Notes: generated by a model from the sequence alone, not told the origin. 64,000 bases of DNA from CALKXV01 sp965228905 (GCA_965228905.1 CBDDII010000003.1:1984001-2048000), one strand, 5' to 3'. Positions 41,807-50,641 are shown, counted from the first letter of the stretch. Numbers and translations: made by a program.

Positions 41807-43144
41807 ATGGCTTTTTTCTCGAAACTGAAAGAACGGCTTTTCAAATCCTCGTCCAAGATCGACGAGGGTCTGGATGCGATTGTCGAAGATGGGGGCGAGG
41901 TGGAGACGTCGGATCCAAACGTCGATCCGCCCGATCCGACGCGGGAGCCGCAACCCGACCCCGTGCCTGAACCGCAGCCGGGGCCATCGCCCGAGCGTCA
42001 GCCCGATCCGGCCCCCGAGCCGCAACCGGACCCCGCGCCGGACCCGCAGCCTTATCCGACGCCCGTGCCCGAGCCTGATCCCGCGCCGGAACCGGTGCGC
42101 GAGCCGGACCCGATCCCGGAACCGCCCCCCGTGCCGGACACACCGCCGGACCCGTTGCCCGACCCCACCCCCGAAGAAATCCCTGAAACAGAGACGAATC
42201 CGGGGATGAGTGCGGTCGCGCTGGCCGAACCGCCCGATGATCGGAAGCTTGCCGAAAAGCCCGGGTTCATGGCGCGGATGTTGGGGCGTGGTGCGGCCCA
42301 GCCGGTGATGCGGCGCGTCATGGACGACGACATGCTGGAGCAGATCGAAGAGCTTTTGATCACCTCTGACATGGGCGTGGACACGGCGATGCGCGTGTCG
42401 GCGAACATGGCCGAAGGGCGGTTCGGGCGGAAATTCTCGACTGCCGAGTTGAAGGACCTGATGGCGGGCGAGGTGGCCCGGATCATGGAGCCGGTCGCTA
42501 AGCCCATGCCGATCTTCCCCAAGCGCCCGCAGGTGGTGCTGGTCGTCGGCGTGAACGGGTCGGGCAAGACGACGACCATCGGCAAGCTGGCGAGCCAGTT
42601 CAAGGCGGCGGGGAAATCGGTGGTGATCGCCGCGGGCGATACGTTTCGCGCAGCGGCGGTGGAACAATTGCAGGTCTGGGGCGACCGCGCGGGCGTGCCG
42701 GTAATGACGGCGCCCGAAGGCTCGGACCCGGCGTCCCTGGCCTTTGACGCCATGACGCGGGCCGAGGCCGAGGGCGCTGACCTTTTGATGATCGACACGG
42801 CGGGGCGCTTGCAGAACCGTCAGGACCTGATGGAGGAACTGGCCAAGATCGTGCGCGTGATCCGCAAGAAGGACCCGGATGCGCCGCATAACACGCTGTT
42901 GGTGCTGGATGCGACGACGGGACAGAACGCCCTGAGCCAGGTCGAGATTTTCCAGAAAGTCTCGGATGTTTCGGGGCTGGTGATGACCAAGCTCGATGGC
43001 ACGGCCAAGGGCGGTGTCCTTGTGGCGCTGGCCGACAAGTTCGGCCTGCCGATCCATGCCATCGGAGTGGGCGAGCAGATCGACGATCTGGCGCCCTTTG
43101 ACCCGCGCGAATTTGCCGCCGCCCTGACCGGGACCGAGGCGTGA
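41807..43144 (+). CDS. ftsY: signal recognition particle receptor FtsY with Pro-rich domain
   Basis: A 445-residue SRP receptor GTPase. The C-terminal NG domain is canonical: GVNGSGKTTTIGKLA (248-262), GDTFRAAAVEQL, DTAGRLQN, TKLDGTAKGG. The N-terminal acidic 'A' region is replaced by a Pro-rich stretch (~37-132) of alternating EP, DP and QP dipeptides with about 40 prolines. It is rigid and acidic and precedes a short amphipathic segment (FMARMLGR) that could bind membrane. The ATG at 41807 gives MAFFSKLKERLFKSS, a typical membrane-targeting start. The stop overlaps the next GTG by 4 bp. Confidence 0.95.
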   Translation: MAFFSKLKERLFKSSSKIDEGLDAIVEDGGEVETSDPNVDPPDPTREPQPDPVPEPQPGPSPERQPDPAPEPQPDPAPDPQPYPTPVPEPDPAPEPVREPDPIPEPPPVPDTPPDPLPDPTPEEIPETETNPGMSAVALAEPPDDRKLAEKPGFMARMLGRGAAQPVMRRVMDDDMLEQIEELLITSDMGVDTAMRVSANMAEGRFGRKFSTAELKDLMAGEVARIMEPVAKPMPIFPKRPQVVLVVGVNGSGKTTTIGKLASQFKAAGKSVVIAAGDTFRAAAVEQLQVWGDRAGVPVMTAPEGSDPASLAFDAMTRAEAEGADLLMIDTAGRLQNRQDLMEELAKIVRVIRKKDPDAPHNTLLVLDATTGQNALSQVEIFQKVSDVSGLVMTKLDGTAKGGVLVALADKFGLPIHAIGVGEQIDDLAPFDPREFAAALTGTEA

Positions 43145-43956
43145 GGCGCTGGTGGCTCTGGCTTGTCCTGTCTGCGGGGCAGGCGGTGGCGATGACGGGC
43201 GAGGAATGTCGGAGCGCGCGTGAGGCCGCGATTGGCACCATACCCCTGATCGAGGACATGGCCCTGATGCCGGGGGCGACGACCGATGGCTGGTGCCGTC
43301 TGCGTTCGGCCCCCTTCGATGTCTTGGACGGCGCGGAGTGGATCGCGGAAGAAACGGCAGAGGGGTTTCGCGCCCAGGTTCGTCAGTCGGAGGTCGAGAT
43401 CGACGGCTTTGGTGCCTTTGCGGGATTTGTTGCCTTTGAGTATGACAGAACGGCAAAGGCGCTTTCGGTCAGTGCGCTTGAACTGGCGCGCCCAGATGGT
43501 GACGATCTGCGCGTTTCAGGGCAAGTCGACGGGGTCGATCTGGCCTCGCATCAGTCACTGATCAACGGGCTTTCGGGGGTTTCTCTATCGGAGCTGACGG
43601 TGCAGATTTCGGGCCGGTCCGGGCTGGTGGGCGAGGTTCTGGCCGATCTCTTTTTGCTGGATCGCGCAGCGGCCAGCAGCAATTTCACCACAGCCAGCGA
43701 TCAGCGAGACATGATGACCGCGCGGCTGGAGCAACTGCCCACGGGACTTGGCGGCGCGGCGTCGCGCGATGCCCTTGCACGCATGATCCGGGCCTATCCG
43801 GCGGCGCGCGGCACCGCGGAGTTTTCGATTGCCGAGGGGCATTCGTTGGATGTGAGCCACGTGCTGCGCTATCTGATCCTGGGCGAGGTGCCGACGGAAA
43901 TGTCCCTGTCGACGGAATTGGAAAAGGCCGGGCTGACCTTTCGCTGGATCGACTAG
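43141..43956 (+). CDS. hypothetical secreted protein
   Basis: A 271-residue protein with signal peptide (MRRWWLWLVLSAGQAVA) starting at a GTG that overlaps the ftsY stop. The mature part has an early Cys pair (EECRSA … WCRLRS) and otherwise no recognisable domain; late repeated-looking amphipathic strands suggest a beta-rich periplasmic protein. Translational coupling to ftsY is positional only. Confidence 0.72.
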   Translation: MRRWWLWLVLSAGQAVAMTGEECRSAREAAIGTIPLIEDMALMPGATTDGWCRLRSAPFDVLDGAEWIAEETAEGFRAQVRQSEVEIDGFGAFAGFVAFEYDRTAKALSVSALELARPDGDDLRVSGQVDGVDLASHQSLINGLSGVSLSELTVQISGRSGLVGEVLADLFLLDRAAASSNFTTASDQRDMMTARLEQLPTGLGGAASRDALARMIRAYPAARGTAEFSIAEGHSLDVSHVLRYLILGEVPTEMSLSTELEKAGLTFRWID

Positions 43957-43965
43957 ACGGGCGGA

Positions 43966-44865
43966 ATGGGCGACTGGCTGATCTCACTGGAAGGCACGGA
44001 TGCGGGCAAGACCGTCGCTCTGGTGCTTGCCTTGCAGGCGGCCTTCCTGCACGCCTTTTTCGGCGCCCTTCAGAAAGGCAAGACCGATCCCTGGACATCG
44101 CGGGCTGCAATCGACGGGTCTTATGCGCTGATCGCCTTGCCCTTTGCCCTGTTCATGGTGCCATGGCCCGAGGCAGAGGTCTGGCCCCTGTTCGCCATCG
44201 CCTGGGTGATCCACACGGGCTATAAACTGGCGCAGGCCAGCGCCTATACGGTCGGGGCCTATACGGTGGTTTACCCGGTCGTGCGCGGCTCCAGCCCGGC
44301 TTTCACCGTGGTTGGGGCAGGTATTCTTTTCAACGAGCATTTCGCGCCCATTCAGTGGCTGGGCGTGGCCTGCCTGATGCTCGGAATCCTCGGGTTGGCG
44401 GTCTATAACCTGCGCCATATCGTGATTGATCGCGCACGGTTGCCCCTGGCGCTTGGGCTGGCCTTGATGACGGGTGGGCTGGTCGCGCTTTATACCACCT
44501 GGGATGCCTTTGTGATCCGGGCGGTGGAGAACCCCTTCACCTTCCTGTGGTGGTTCTTCCTGATCGACGGGCTGGCGTTCCCAATTGGATACCTGGCGAT
44601 GAAACGCGGGCGGTTGCCTGACCCCTTGGCCCCGGTGGTGCGGCTGGGGTTCCTCGGCGCGATTGTCGCGTTCTTCTCTTTCGGCGGCATCATGTTGGCA
44701 ACGCGGTTGGACAAGGTGGGCGAAGCGGCGGTCTTGCGCGAAACCAGCGTCGTCTTCGCGGCCTTTCTGGGCTGGGTGATGCTGGGCGAAAAGGTGGGGC
44801 CGCGCCGCCTGACCCTGATCGCGCTTATTGCATTGGGGGCGGTAATCGTGGAATGGGGCGGCTGA
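43966..44865 (+). CDS. EamA/DMT-family transporter
   Basis: A 299-residue inner-membrane protein with about ten hydrophobic segments in two EamA-like halves. Landmarks are YTVVYPVVRGSSPAFTVVGA in the first half and VLRETSVVFAAFLGWVMLGE in the second. The family exports metabolites or amino acids; the substrate cannot be told. It starts 9 bp after the previous stop. Confidence 0.88.
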   Translation: MGDWLISLEGTDAGKTVALVLALQAAFLHAFFGALQKGKTDPWTSRAAIDGSYALIALPFALFMVPWPEAEVWPLFAIAWVIHTGYKLAQASAYTVGAYTVVYPVVRGSSPAFTVVGAGILFNEHFAPIQWLGVACLMLGILGLAVYNLRHIVIDRARLPLALGLALMTGGLVALYTTWDAFVIRAVENPFTFLWWFFLIDGLAFPIGYLAMKRGRLPDPLAPVVRLGFLGAIVAFFSFGGIMLATRLDKVGEAAVLRETSVVFAAFLGWVMLGEKVGPRRLTLIALIALGAVIVEWGG

Positions 44866-44899
44866 GCGCCCTATATCGTCGGGAAAAGGTGAGGCAGGC

Positions 44900-45505
44900 A
44901 TGAGCGAACGCGAGATCAATCCGGTTGTGAAACAGGTCCTGGAACTGGGTCCGCCACTGCTGTTCTTTGTCGCCTACATTTACATGAAGGAAGAAACCTA
45001 TGTCTTTGGTGGAACGGAATATTCCGGTTTCATCATGGCTGCTGGCCTTTTCGTTCCGATCCTTTTGGCCTCAATGGCGATCCTGTGGAAATTGACCGGG
45101 CGGCTCAGCCGAATGCAGGTCTTTACCGTGGTCATGGTGGTGGTTTTCGGCGGTTTGACCGTCTGGCTGAACGACGAGCGGTTCTTCAAGATCAAGACGA
45201 CGCTGGTTTACGGGCTTTTTGCCGTGATCCTTGGCGTCGGCCTGTTGCAGGGGCGGTCTTACCTCGCCTGGGTGATGGCCGAATTCCTGCCGATGGAGCA
45301 TGAGGGCTGGATGAAGCTGACCAAGCGCCTGATGGTGTTTTTCGCGGGTCTGGCCGTGGCCAACGAACTGGTCTGGCGCAACATGAGCGACGATGCCTGG
45401 GTCAAGATCGAAACCTTCGGCTTTCCGCTGGCAATGTTCGTGTTCCTCTGGGCCCAGATCATCACGCTGCAACGCTACATGATCGACCAAGAGGACGAGA
45501 CCTAA
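44900..45505 (+). CDS. yciB: inner-membrane septation protein YciB/IspZ
   Basis: A 201-residue protein with five to six membrane helices. Family blocks are LELGPPLLFFVAYIYM, GLTVWLNDERFFKIKTTLVYGLFA and KLTKRLMVFFAGLAVANELVWR. YciB links septum formation and envelope synthesis in gammaproteobacteria and intracellular septation in Shigella. Fourth gene of the ftsY group. Confidence 0.94.
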   Translation: MSEREINPVVKQVLELGPPLLFFVAYIYMKEETYVFGGTEYSGFIMAAGLFVPILLASMAILWKLTGRLSRMQVFTVVMVVVFGGLTVWLNDERFFKIKTTLVYGLFAVILGVGLLQGRSYLAWVMAEFLPMEHEGWMKLTKRLMVFFAGLAVANELVWRNMSDDAWVKIETFGFPLAMFVFLWAQIITLQRYMIDQEDET

Positions 45506-45526
45506 GGGTGCATTCCGCGCGCAGGC

Positions 45527-45844
45527 CTACCTGAACTCGGCCAGTTCGTCGTCGGCGGATTCCAGGGCCAGAAGGGTTTCCGCCTCAAGCCGGGACAGAA
45601 GGTGAAGACCGGCGAAGCGCGACTTGCTCCAATGGACGATGGCGGGGATGCGTTCGCCCATCACCTCGATCGTCACGGCGGTGCCGGGGGGGATGTTGTG
45701 GGGCACCGAAAGCCGCAGGCCTTCGTAGCTGACATCGACGATCACCACCCGTTCGACCGCAGTGTCGACATGCAGCAACGCCTCGACCCGGGTCTGCCGG
45801 CGGTTGGGCGAGTGGCGGCGGTTGAAGCTGTGCGTCACGTCCAT
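45527..45844 (-). CDS. PilZ-domain c-di-GMP receptor
   Basis: A 105-residue single PilZ domain. Both c-di-GMP-binding motifs are intact: R15-x-x-x-R19 (RRQTR) and D37-x-S-x-x-G42 (DVSYEG). It has no output domain, so it would act by binding a partner. It is the only recognisable c-di-GMP effector in the window besides the GGDEF-EAL protein at 4614-6101. Confidence 0.88.
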   Translation of the reverse strand: MDVTHSFNRRHSPNRRQTRVEALLHVDTAVERVVIVDVSYEGLRLSVPHNIPPGTAVTIEVMGERIPAIVHWSKSRFAGLHLLSRLEAETLLALESADDELAEFR

Positions 45845-45967
45845 CCTGCAAGCATCCTTTCGGGGAAAGCCTTGCAGGAAAGCATTAAGAAATCCTGACT
45901 TTGAAAAGTTTATGTTTTGATTTCATATCGACACGCAACCATTTGAAAACGCAGTCTGTGATCCTGT

Positions 45968-46681
45968 TCATCCCTTCTGATCGAACAGCAGCTTGTCGGA
46001 CTTGTCCTGTTCTTCTTTCGTGCGTTTACGGTTGCGCATCTCCTCGGCCACCGCCTTGCCCTTTTGCACGGCGGGACGCGCGCCCACTTCGTCCAGCCAG
46101 CGTGCAAGGTTGGGCTTGTTGTCCAGCGTCTGTTCCTGGCCTTTCCAGTTCTGCACCCAGGGCCAGATGGCCATATCTGCGATGGAATAACCCCCGGCCA
46201 CGAAGGCATTGTTGGCCAGTTGCGTGTCGAGCACCTTGTAAAGGCGCGAAACCTCGTTGCGATAGCGATCCTGCGCGTAGGGTAGAACATGGGGCGGGTT
46301 GCGCGAAGGGGCATATTTCAGGAAGTGATGCGCCTGGCCCGCCATGGGGCCGACCCCGCCCATCTGCCACATCAGCCACTGATCGACGGCGATGCGCTCA
46401 CGCTCGGTCGCGCCGCAGAACTGGCCGGTTTTGCGGGCGAGGTATTGCAGGATGGCCCCGCTTTCGAAGATCGAGATCGGTTCGCCATCGGGGCCTTCGG
46501 GGTCTGTGATCGCGGGCATCCGGTTGTTCGGGGCGATTTTCAGGAAATCGGGCTGAAACTGGTCGCCCGCGCCAATGTCAATCAGGTGAAGGTTGTAGGG
46601 CAGGCCCATTTCCTCGAGCGCGATGGTGATTTTCCAGCCGTTCGGCGTGGGCCAGTAGAAAAGGTCGATCGGGGCGGTCAT
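45968..46681 (-). CDS. glutathione S-transferase, YfcG/Ure2-like
   Basis: A 237-residue nu-class GST. The thioredoxin-fold N-terminus IDLFYWPTPNGWKITIALEEMGLPY is close to YfcG/YghU, which act as glutathione-dependent disulfide reductases. A GST C-terminal helical domain follows (GGYSIADMAIWPWVQNW) and a short charged tail. The start at 46681 (MTAPID) matches the family; AAGGAC lies upstream. Confidence 0.92.
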   Translation of the reverse strand: MTAPIDLFYWPTPNGWKITIALEEMGLPYNLHLIDIGAGDQFQPDFLKIAPNNRMPAITDPEGPDGEPISIFESGAILQYLARKTGQFCGATERERIAVDQWLMWQMGGVGPMAGQAHHFLKYAPSRNPPHVLPYAQDRYRNEVSRLYKVLDTQLANNAFVAGGYSIADMAIWPWVQNWKGQEQTLDNKPNLARWLDEVGARPAVQKGKAVAEEMRNRKRTKEEQDKSDKLLFDQKG

Positions 46682-46744
46682 GGGGCTGTCCTTGTCCTGG
46701 GGTTCCCAAGACAATGGCGCATTTCCAGCCGGGTTCAAGGCCGC

Positions 46745-47440
46745 TCAGATGGCCGGGATGACGTTCGGGATGTCGACGGTGCCGAAGACACGGCCCGAGG
46801 GGGAGCCTGTGGGAGAACCGCCGGGGGGTTCTTCCGACACGCCAAGGGTCAGCACGCCTGTCACGGCGGCGATCTCGGGCGGCAAGGCCAACCGCACGGT
46901 TTCGCCCTCAGGCCAGAGGCCGACGGATTGGGCAGGCTCGCCCGGACCATGCGCCCAGACCTGGAGGATGCGGCCCGGTGGCGCGGCACCGAGGGTGCGG
47001 GTCAACACGACCTCGTTCGCGGTCTTGTCGACCACGGCGATCACGCGGAAATCGCCCGCCTCGGCGGCGATCTCGGCGGTGTAGAGCGGGCCTTCGGGCG
47101 CGGTGCCGGTGAATTGGGTGAAGGCGAGCGCGGCAATGGTTGCGACGGCCGCAAGGCTGAGGCCCTGCCAGAAGCGCAAGGAGGACCAGAAGCCCTGTTT
47201 CTGGTCCGCGTCGAACAGCCGTTGCATCAGCGCCTGTTTCGCCTTCGCAGGCGGTGTCTCGGGGGCAAGGTCTTCGGCCATCCGGGCCAGGCGCACTTCC
47301 CAAAACGTCACTAAACCGGCGAATTCCCGGTCTTCGCCCGCGCGTCTGCGGGCCGTGGCAAGGGCCTCGCCCTCCAGCAGGCCAAGCGCGTATTCGGCGG
47401 CCAGCATGTCGTCGTCGTCAAATTCGATCTCGTCGGTCAT
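46745..47440 (-). CDS. RskA-type membrane anti-sigma factor
   Basis: A 231-residue protein: N-terminal cytoplasmic anti-sigma helix region (MLAAEYALGLLEGEALATARRR … WEVRLARMAEDL), one membrane helix (~93-112), and a C-terminal periplasmic RskA domain (WAHGPGEPAQSVGLWPEG). It lacks the HxxxCxxC zinc motif of ChrR-type anti-sigmas. The ATG at 47440 overlaps the sigma factor stop as ATGA, so the pair is stoichiometrically coupled. Confidence 0.9.
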   Translation of the reverse strand: MTDEIEFDDDDMLAAEYALGLLEGEALATARRRAGEDREFAGLVTFWEVRLARMAEDLAPETPPAKAKQALMQRLFDADQKQGFWSSLRFWQGLSLAAVATIAALAFTQFTGTAPEGPLYTAEIAAEAGDFRVIAVVDKTANEVVLTRTLGAAPPGRILQVWAHGPGEPAQSVGLWPEGETVRLALPPEIAAVTGVLTLGVSEEPPGGSPTGSPSGRVFGTVDIPNVIPAI

Positions 47441-47976
47441 CGGGACATACACTCCCTCAGACTGGCCAGACCCCGGCGCAGCCAGGTGCGCATGGTGTTC
47501 AGCGGGACGTCGAAGCGGTCGGAAAGCGTCTGGTAGCTGTCGCCGTCGAGATAGGCCCCGGTGATCGCGGCGCGGCGATCCTCGGGCAGTTCGTCAAGGC
47601 AGGCGATGATCCGGCCGGATTCGGAGGCCGCGATGGCGGATTGTTCGGGCGAGGGACCGGGGGAGGCGAGCCGGTCGCCGAAATCGTCGATGTCCGAGGT
47701 ATCGCGGCGCGCGCGCAGACGGTCGATCGCCGTGTTACGGGCGATGGTGATGAGCCATGTCATCGGGGAATGCCCGGTGGCCTGATAGCGACCGGCATTC
47801 TTCCAGATCTTGACATAAGCGTCCTGCATTGCGTCCTCGGCGGCTGTCCTTTGCTTCAATACACGAAGGCAGACCGCGAAAAGTTTCCCTGAAGTTGCAT
47901 CGTATAGTGCGGAAAAGGCAGCGCGGTCGCCCAGGGCCACCTGCGCAATCGCGGATTCGATGTCGTCCTTTTCCAT
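47437..47976 (-). CDS. ECF sigma factor, SigK-like
   Basis: A 179-residue ECF sigma factor. Region 2 is FSALYDATSGKLFAVCLRVL … AEDAMQDAYVKIWKNAGRY … PMTWLITIARNTAIDRLR; region 4 is LPEDRRAAITGAYLDGDSYQTLSDRFDVPLNTMRTWLRRGLASLR. Encoded directly upstream of its RskA-type anti-sigma. The divergent secreted protein gene at 48224 is a plausible target. Confidence 0.92.
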   Translation of the reverse strand: MEKDDIESAIAQVALGDRAAFSALYDATSGKLFAVCLRVLKQRTAAEDAMQDAYVKIWKNAGRYQATGHSPMTWLITIARNTAIDRLRARRDTSDIDDFGDRLASPGPSPEQSAIAASESGRIIACLDELPEDRRAAITGAYLDGDSYQTLSDRFDVPLNTMRTWLRRGLASLRECMSR

Positions 47977-48144
47977 ATCCCGCCCGGTTCCCCAAGCCCG
48001 CCTTGTTCGTGGTTATCAAGTTAGCGGAAGTGTTTGGGATGGCCAGAAAAGAATGGGTGTCGCTGTGGTCGCGGAAGAGGTTTGAAATAAAAATACATTA
48101 AAAACAGCGGATTGATTAACTTCTCAAGTTTTTCTCACTGCAGG

Positions 48145-48173
48145 TGAAACTTTCCCCTGAGGCCCGCCGTGAC
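48145..48173 (+). promoter_or_regulatory. candidate ECF-type promoter
   Basis: TGAAAC (48145-48150) and CGTGAC (48168-48173) are spaced by 17 bp, 50 bp upstream of the gene at 48224 and facing away from the sigma operon. The form is ECF-like, but no matching motif was found before the sigma gene itself. Confidence 0.3.
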
Positions 48174-48223
48174 TTCGTCGATGGAGTGGCAAGGCGCCGC
48201 TTCCCAACAGAACGGAGAATGAC

Positions 48224-48634
48224 ATGAAGACAGCTATTTCCACTTTCGCCCTGATGATTGCCGCCGGTTCCGCTTTTGCCGCAGGTCACGCCATGCCCAT
48301 GGTCGAAGCCGCCAATCAGTCGGTCGAGAACGGTATCGTGAGTGCCGACAAGATCGTCGCCGGTGAAAACGGCTGGATGGTCGTTCACCGCACGGACGCC
48401 GAGATGAAGCCCGGCCCCGTGGTTGGCTACGCCCCCCTGCGTGCCGGCGAAAACATGGATGTGGCCGCGATCCTGACCGAAGAGGTCAAGTCCGGCGAGA
48501 TGCTGATGCTGATGGTCCATTCCGAAGCGGGCGGCATGGCAACCGGTGTTTTTGAATACACACTGGGTGCGAAAGAAGACGGCCCCATCCGGGTCGATGA
48601 TAACCTGGTGATGACGGTGATTACCGCCGACTGA
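48224..48634 (+). CDS. secreted DUF7282-type protein
   Basis: A 136-residue protein with signal peptide MKTAISTFALMIAAGSAFA. The mature domain (NQSVENGIVSADKIVAGENGWMVVHRTD … PGPVVGYAPLRAGENMDV … MLMLMVHSEAGG … DGPIRVDDNLVMT) matches the DUF7282 beta-sandwich pattern. Function unknown; periplasmic. Divergent from the ECF sigma operon and possibly its target. GGAGAATGAC precedes the ATG, and a terminator follows. Confidence 0.82.
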   Translation: MKTAISTFALMIAAGSAFAAGHAMPMVEAANQSVENGIVSADKIVAGENGWMVVHRTDAEMKPGPVVGYAPLRAGENMDVAAILTEEVKSGEMLMLMVHSEAGGMATGVFEYTLGAKEDGPIRVDDNLVMTVITAD

Positions 48635-48712
48635 TCCGGTCCCCTTTGTGTGAGTGGCGGCGGTCAGATCATCCCGGATCGTCGCCAATCTGCCGCGGGA
48701 GCGCGGCACCTT

Positions 48713-48755
48713 CCCGCCTGTGGTTCCCCCCGAAACGCAGGCGGGCTTTTTGTTT
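48713..48755 (+). terminator. Rho-independent terminator of the DUF7282 gene
   Basis: CCCGCCTG (48713-48720) pairs with CAGGCGGG (48738-48745) across a 17-nt loop and is followed by CTTTTTGTTT. It separates this transcript from the metZ riboswitch. Confidence 0.85.
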
Positions 48756-48818
48756 GATGGGGGGGCGTGTGCTGTCGCGGGGCTTGACCTTGGAACGCGG
48801 CGGGACTAACCAACACTT

Positions 48819-48876
48819 CACGTGGCGATTTGTACACCGGATTGCGGGCCACGTTAAAAAATTCCGCTAAAGAGGT
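48819..48876 (+). promoter_or_regulatory. SAM-II riboswitch upstream of metZ
   Basis: The P1 arms ACGTGGC (48820-48826) and GCCACGT (48848-48854) flank the loop with GATTTG and GGATTGC. They are followed by TTAAAAAATT and the conserved GCTAAAGAGG (48866-48875), which forms the pseudoknot and overlaps a Shine-Dalgarno-like tract. This matches the alphaproteobacterial SAM-II aptamer, which represses met genes when AdoMet is abundant. Confidence 0.85.
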
Positions 48877-48938
48877 CTGGGACGATGACGCCCCCGGCTT
48901 TGCGGTTGGGGGTTTTGTTTTGGAAAGGAGCCGTCCCG

Positions 48939-50120
48939 ATGGCTGACACATGGAAGAAACGCACCGCACTGGTGCATGGAGGCACGCGCCGCAGCCAATA
49001 TGGCGAGGTCTCGGAAGCGATCTATCTGACGCAAGGGTTCGTCTACGACAGTGCCGAACAGGCGATGCAGCGGTTCGAGCAGTCCGGCGAGGATGAGTTC
49101 ATTTATGCCCGCTACGGCAACCCGACGGTGCGCATGTTCGAAGAACGCATCGCGACGCTTGAGGGGGCCGAGGATGCCTTTGCCACGGCCAGTGGCATGG
49201 CGGCGGTGCATGGGGCGCTTGCGTCCATGCTGAAGGCGGGGGATCACGTTGTGTCGGCCCGTGCGCTGTTCGGGTCGTGCCTGTATATCCTTGAGGACGT
49301 TCTGACCCGTTTCGGGGTCGAGGTCACCTTCGTTGATGGTACGGATCTGGACGCCTGGCGGGCAGCTCTGCGCCCCGATACCAAGGCGGTGTTCCTTGAA
49401 AGTATGTCCAACCCGACGCTTGAGGTGATCGACCTGAAGTCGGTCGCCGAGATCGCCCATTCCGTCGGCGCGACGGTGGTGGTCGACAACGTGTTTTCCA
49501 CGCCGGTCTTTAGCCGCGCCATCGCACTTGGGGCCGACGTGGTGGTCTACTCGGCGACCAAGCACATCGATGGGCAGGGCCGCGCCCTTGGCGGTGTGGT
49601 GCTGGGCACGAAAGAGTATATCCGCAAGACGCTGGAACCCTTCCTGAAGCACACTGGCGGGGCGATGAGCCCCTTTACCGCCTGGATCATGCTGAAAGGG
49701 CTGGAAACCATCGACCTGCGCGTTCATGCGCAAGCCGATTCCGCGCTGACCCTGGCGCGGGCGCTTGAGGGCGATGCAAGGTTGGGTCGGGTGATCTATC
49801 CGGGGCTTGAAGGCCACTCCCAGCATGACTTGGCCAGGGAACAGTTGGAAAAGGGCGGCACGGTCGTGTCCTTCGAGATCAACGGCGGGCAGGAGGCGGC
49901 TTTCAGGTTCCTGAACGCTTTGCAGATCGTGGTGATTTCCAACAACCTGGGCGACGCCAAGTCGATCATCACCCATCCGACGACGACGACCCATCAACGT
50001 CTGAGCGACGAGCAACGCGCCGAGCTTGGGATCACGCCGGGTCTGGTGCGCTTGTCCGTTGGCCTTGAAGACGTCGCGGACCTGATCGCGGACGTGCGCC
50101 AGGCGCTGGACGCGGTCTGA
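48939..50120 (+). CDS. metZ: O-succinylhomoserine sulfhydrylase
   Basis: A 393-residue PLP enzyme of the Cys/Met metabolism family, making homocysteine from O-succinylhomoserine and sulfide. Landmarks are YARYGNPTVRMFEERIATLEG, VVVDNVFSTPVF and the PLP-lysine SATKHIDGQGRALGG; the C-terminus has the TTTTHQRL and LVRLSVGLED blocks. The ATG at 48939 follows AAAGGAG, and a SAM-II riboswitch controls it. The stop overlaps the next ATG by one base. Confidence 0.95.
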   Translation: MADTWKKRTALVHGGTRRSQYGEVSEAIYLTQGFVYDSAEQAMQRFEQSGEDEFIYARYGNPTVRMFEERIATLEGAEDAFATASGMAAVHGALASMLKAGDHVVSARALFGSCLYILEDVLTRFGVEVTFVDGTDLDAWRAALRPDTKAVFLESMSNPTLEVIDLKSVAEIAHSVGATVVVDNVFSTPVFSRAIALGADVVVYSATKHIDGQGRALGGVVLGTKEYIRKTLEPFLKHTGGAMSPFTAWIMLKGLETIDLRVHAQADSALTLARALEGDARLGRVIYPGLEGHSQHDLAREQLEKGGTVVSFEINGGQEAAFRFLNALQIVVISNNLGDAKSIITHPTTTTHQRLSDEQRAELGITPGLVRLSVGLEDVADLIADVRQALDAV

Positions 50121-50632
50121 TGCGGTTGGTTCGGACGGCGGGGGCAGAGGATTATCCGGCCCTTGCCGAGATATTCTATCTGGGCGTGCGGCGCGGTGCG
50201 CGCGTAGCCTATTCCGAGGCGCAATGCGCCGCCTGGTGTCCCGAGATGCCGGGTGGTGAAGCCTGGACGGCGCGTCTGGCGGGGCTTGAGGTCGTGCTGG
50301 CGGAAGTCGATGGCGTTCCGGTCGGCTTCATGGGGCTTGATGTCGCGAAGTCGCTTCTGGATCTTGCCTTCGTGCACCCCGACCATGTTCGGAAAGGCCA
50401 TTCATCGGCCCTTTATGCCGTGATTGAAGGGCGGGCGCGTCGTGAGGGGCTGACCCGGCTGGAAACCGAGGCGAGCCGCCTGGCAGAGCCGTTTTTCCTG
50501 TCCGAGGGCTGGCGCGTGGTCGCCCGTCAAGAGGTCGAGCGGCGGGGCGTCTTGCTTCCCAATGCGCGGATGGAAAAGGTTCTGGTACAGGAAGACAACG
50601 CGACGGCTGTGGTCACAGCGGAAATCGGGTAA
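50120..50632 (+). CDS. GNAT family N-acetyltransferase
   Basis: A 170-residue GNAT-fold protein; the acetyl-CoA region is DLAFVHPDHVRKGHSSALYAVIEGRARREG, followed by ETEASRLAEPFFLSEGWRV. The usual R/Q-x-x-G-x-G/A pyrophosphate loop is degenerate (RKGHSS). Substrate unknown. One-base overlap (TGATG) with metZ suggests coupled translation and control by the same riboswitch. Confidence 0.88.
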   Translation: MRLVRTAGAEDYPALAEIFYLGVRRGARVAYSEAQCAAWCPEMPGGEAWTARLAGLEVVLAEVDGVPVGFMGLDVAKSLLDLAFVHPDHVRKGHSSALYAVIEGRARREGLTRLETEASRLAEPFFLSEGWRVVARQEVERRGVLLPNARMEKVLVQEDNATAVVTAEIG

Positions 50633-50641
50633 GCTGACCGG

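Noticed and set aside
41420..43456. A 678-codon minus-strand open frame antisense to ftsY
   Set aside because: It is a shadow of the proline-rich FtsY repeat and GC-rich codon bias; it has Arg/His-rich low-complexity sequence, no ribosome-binding site, and FtsY is certain on the other strand.
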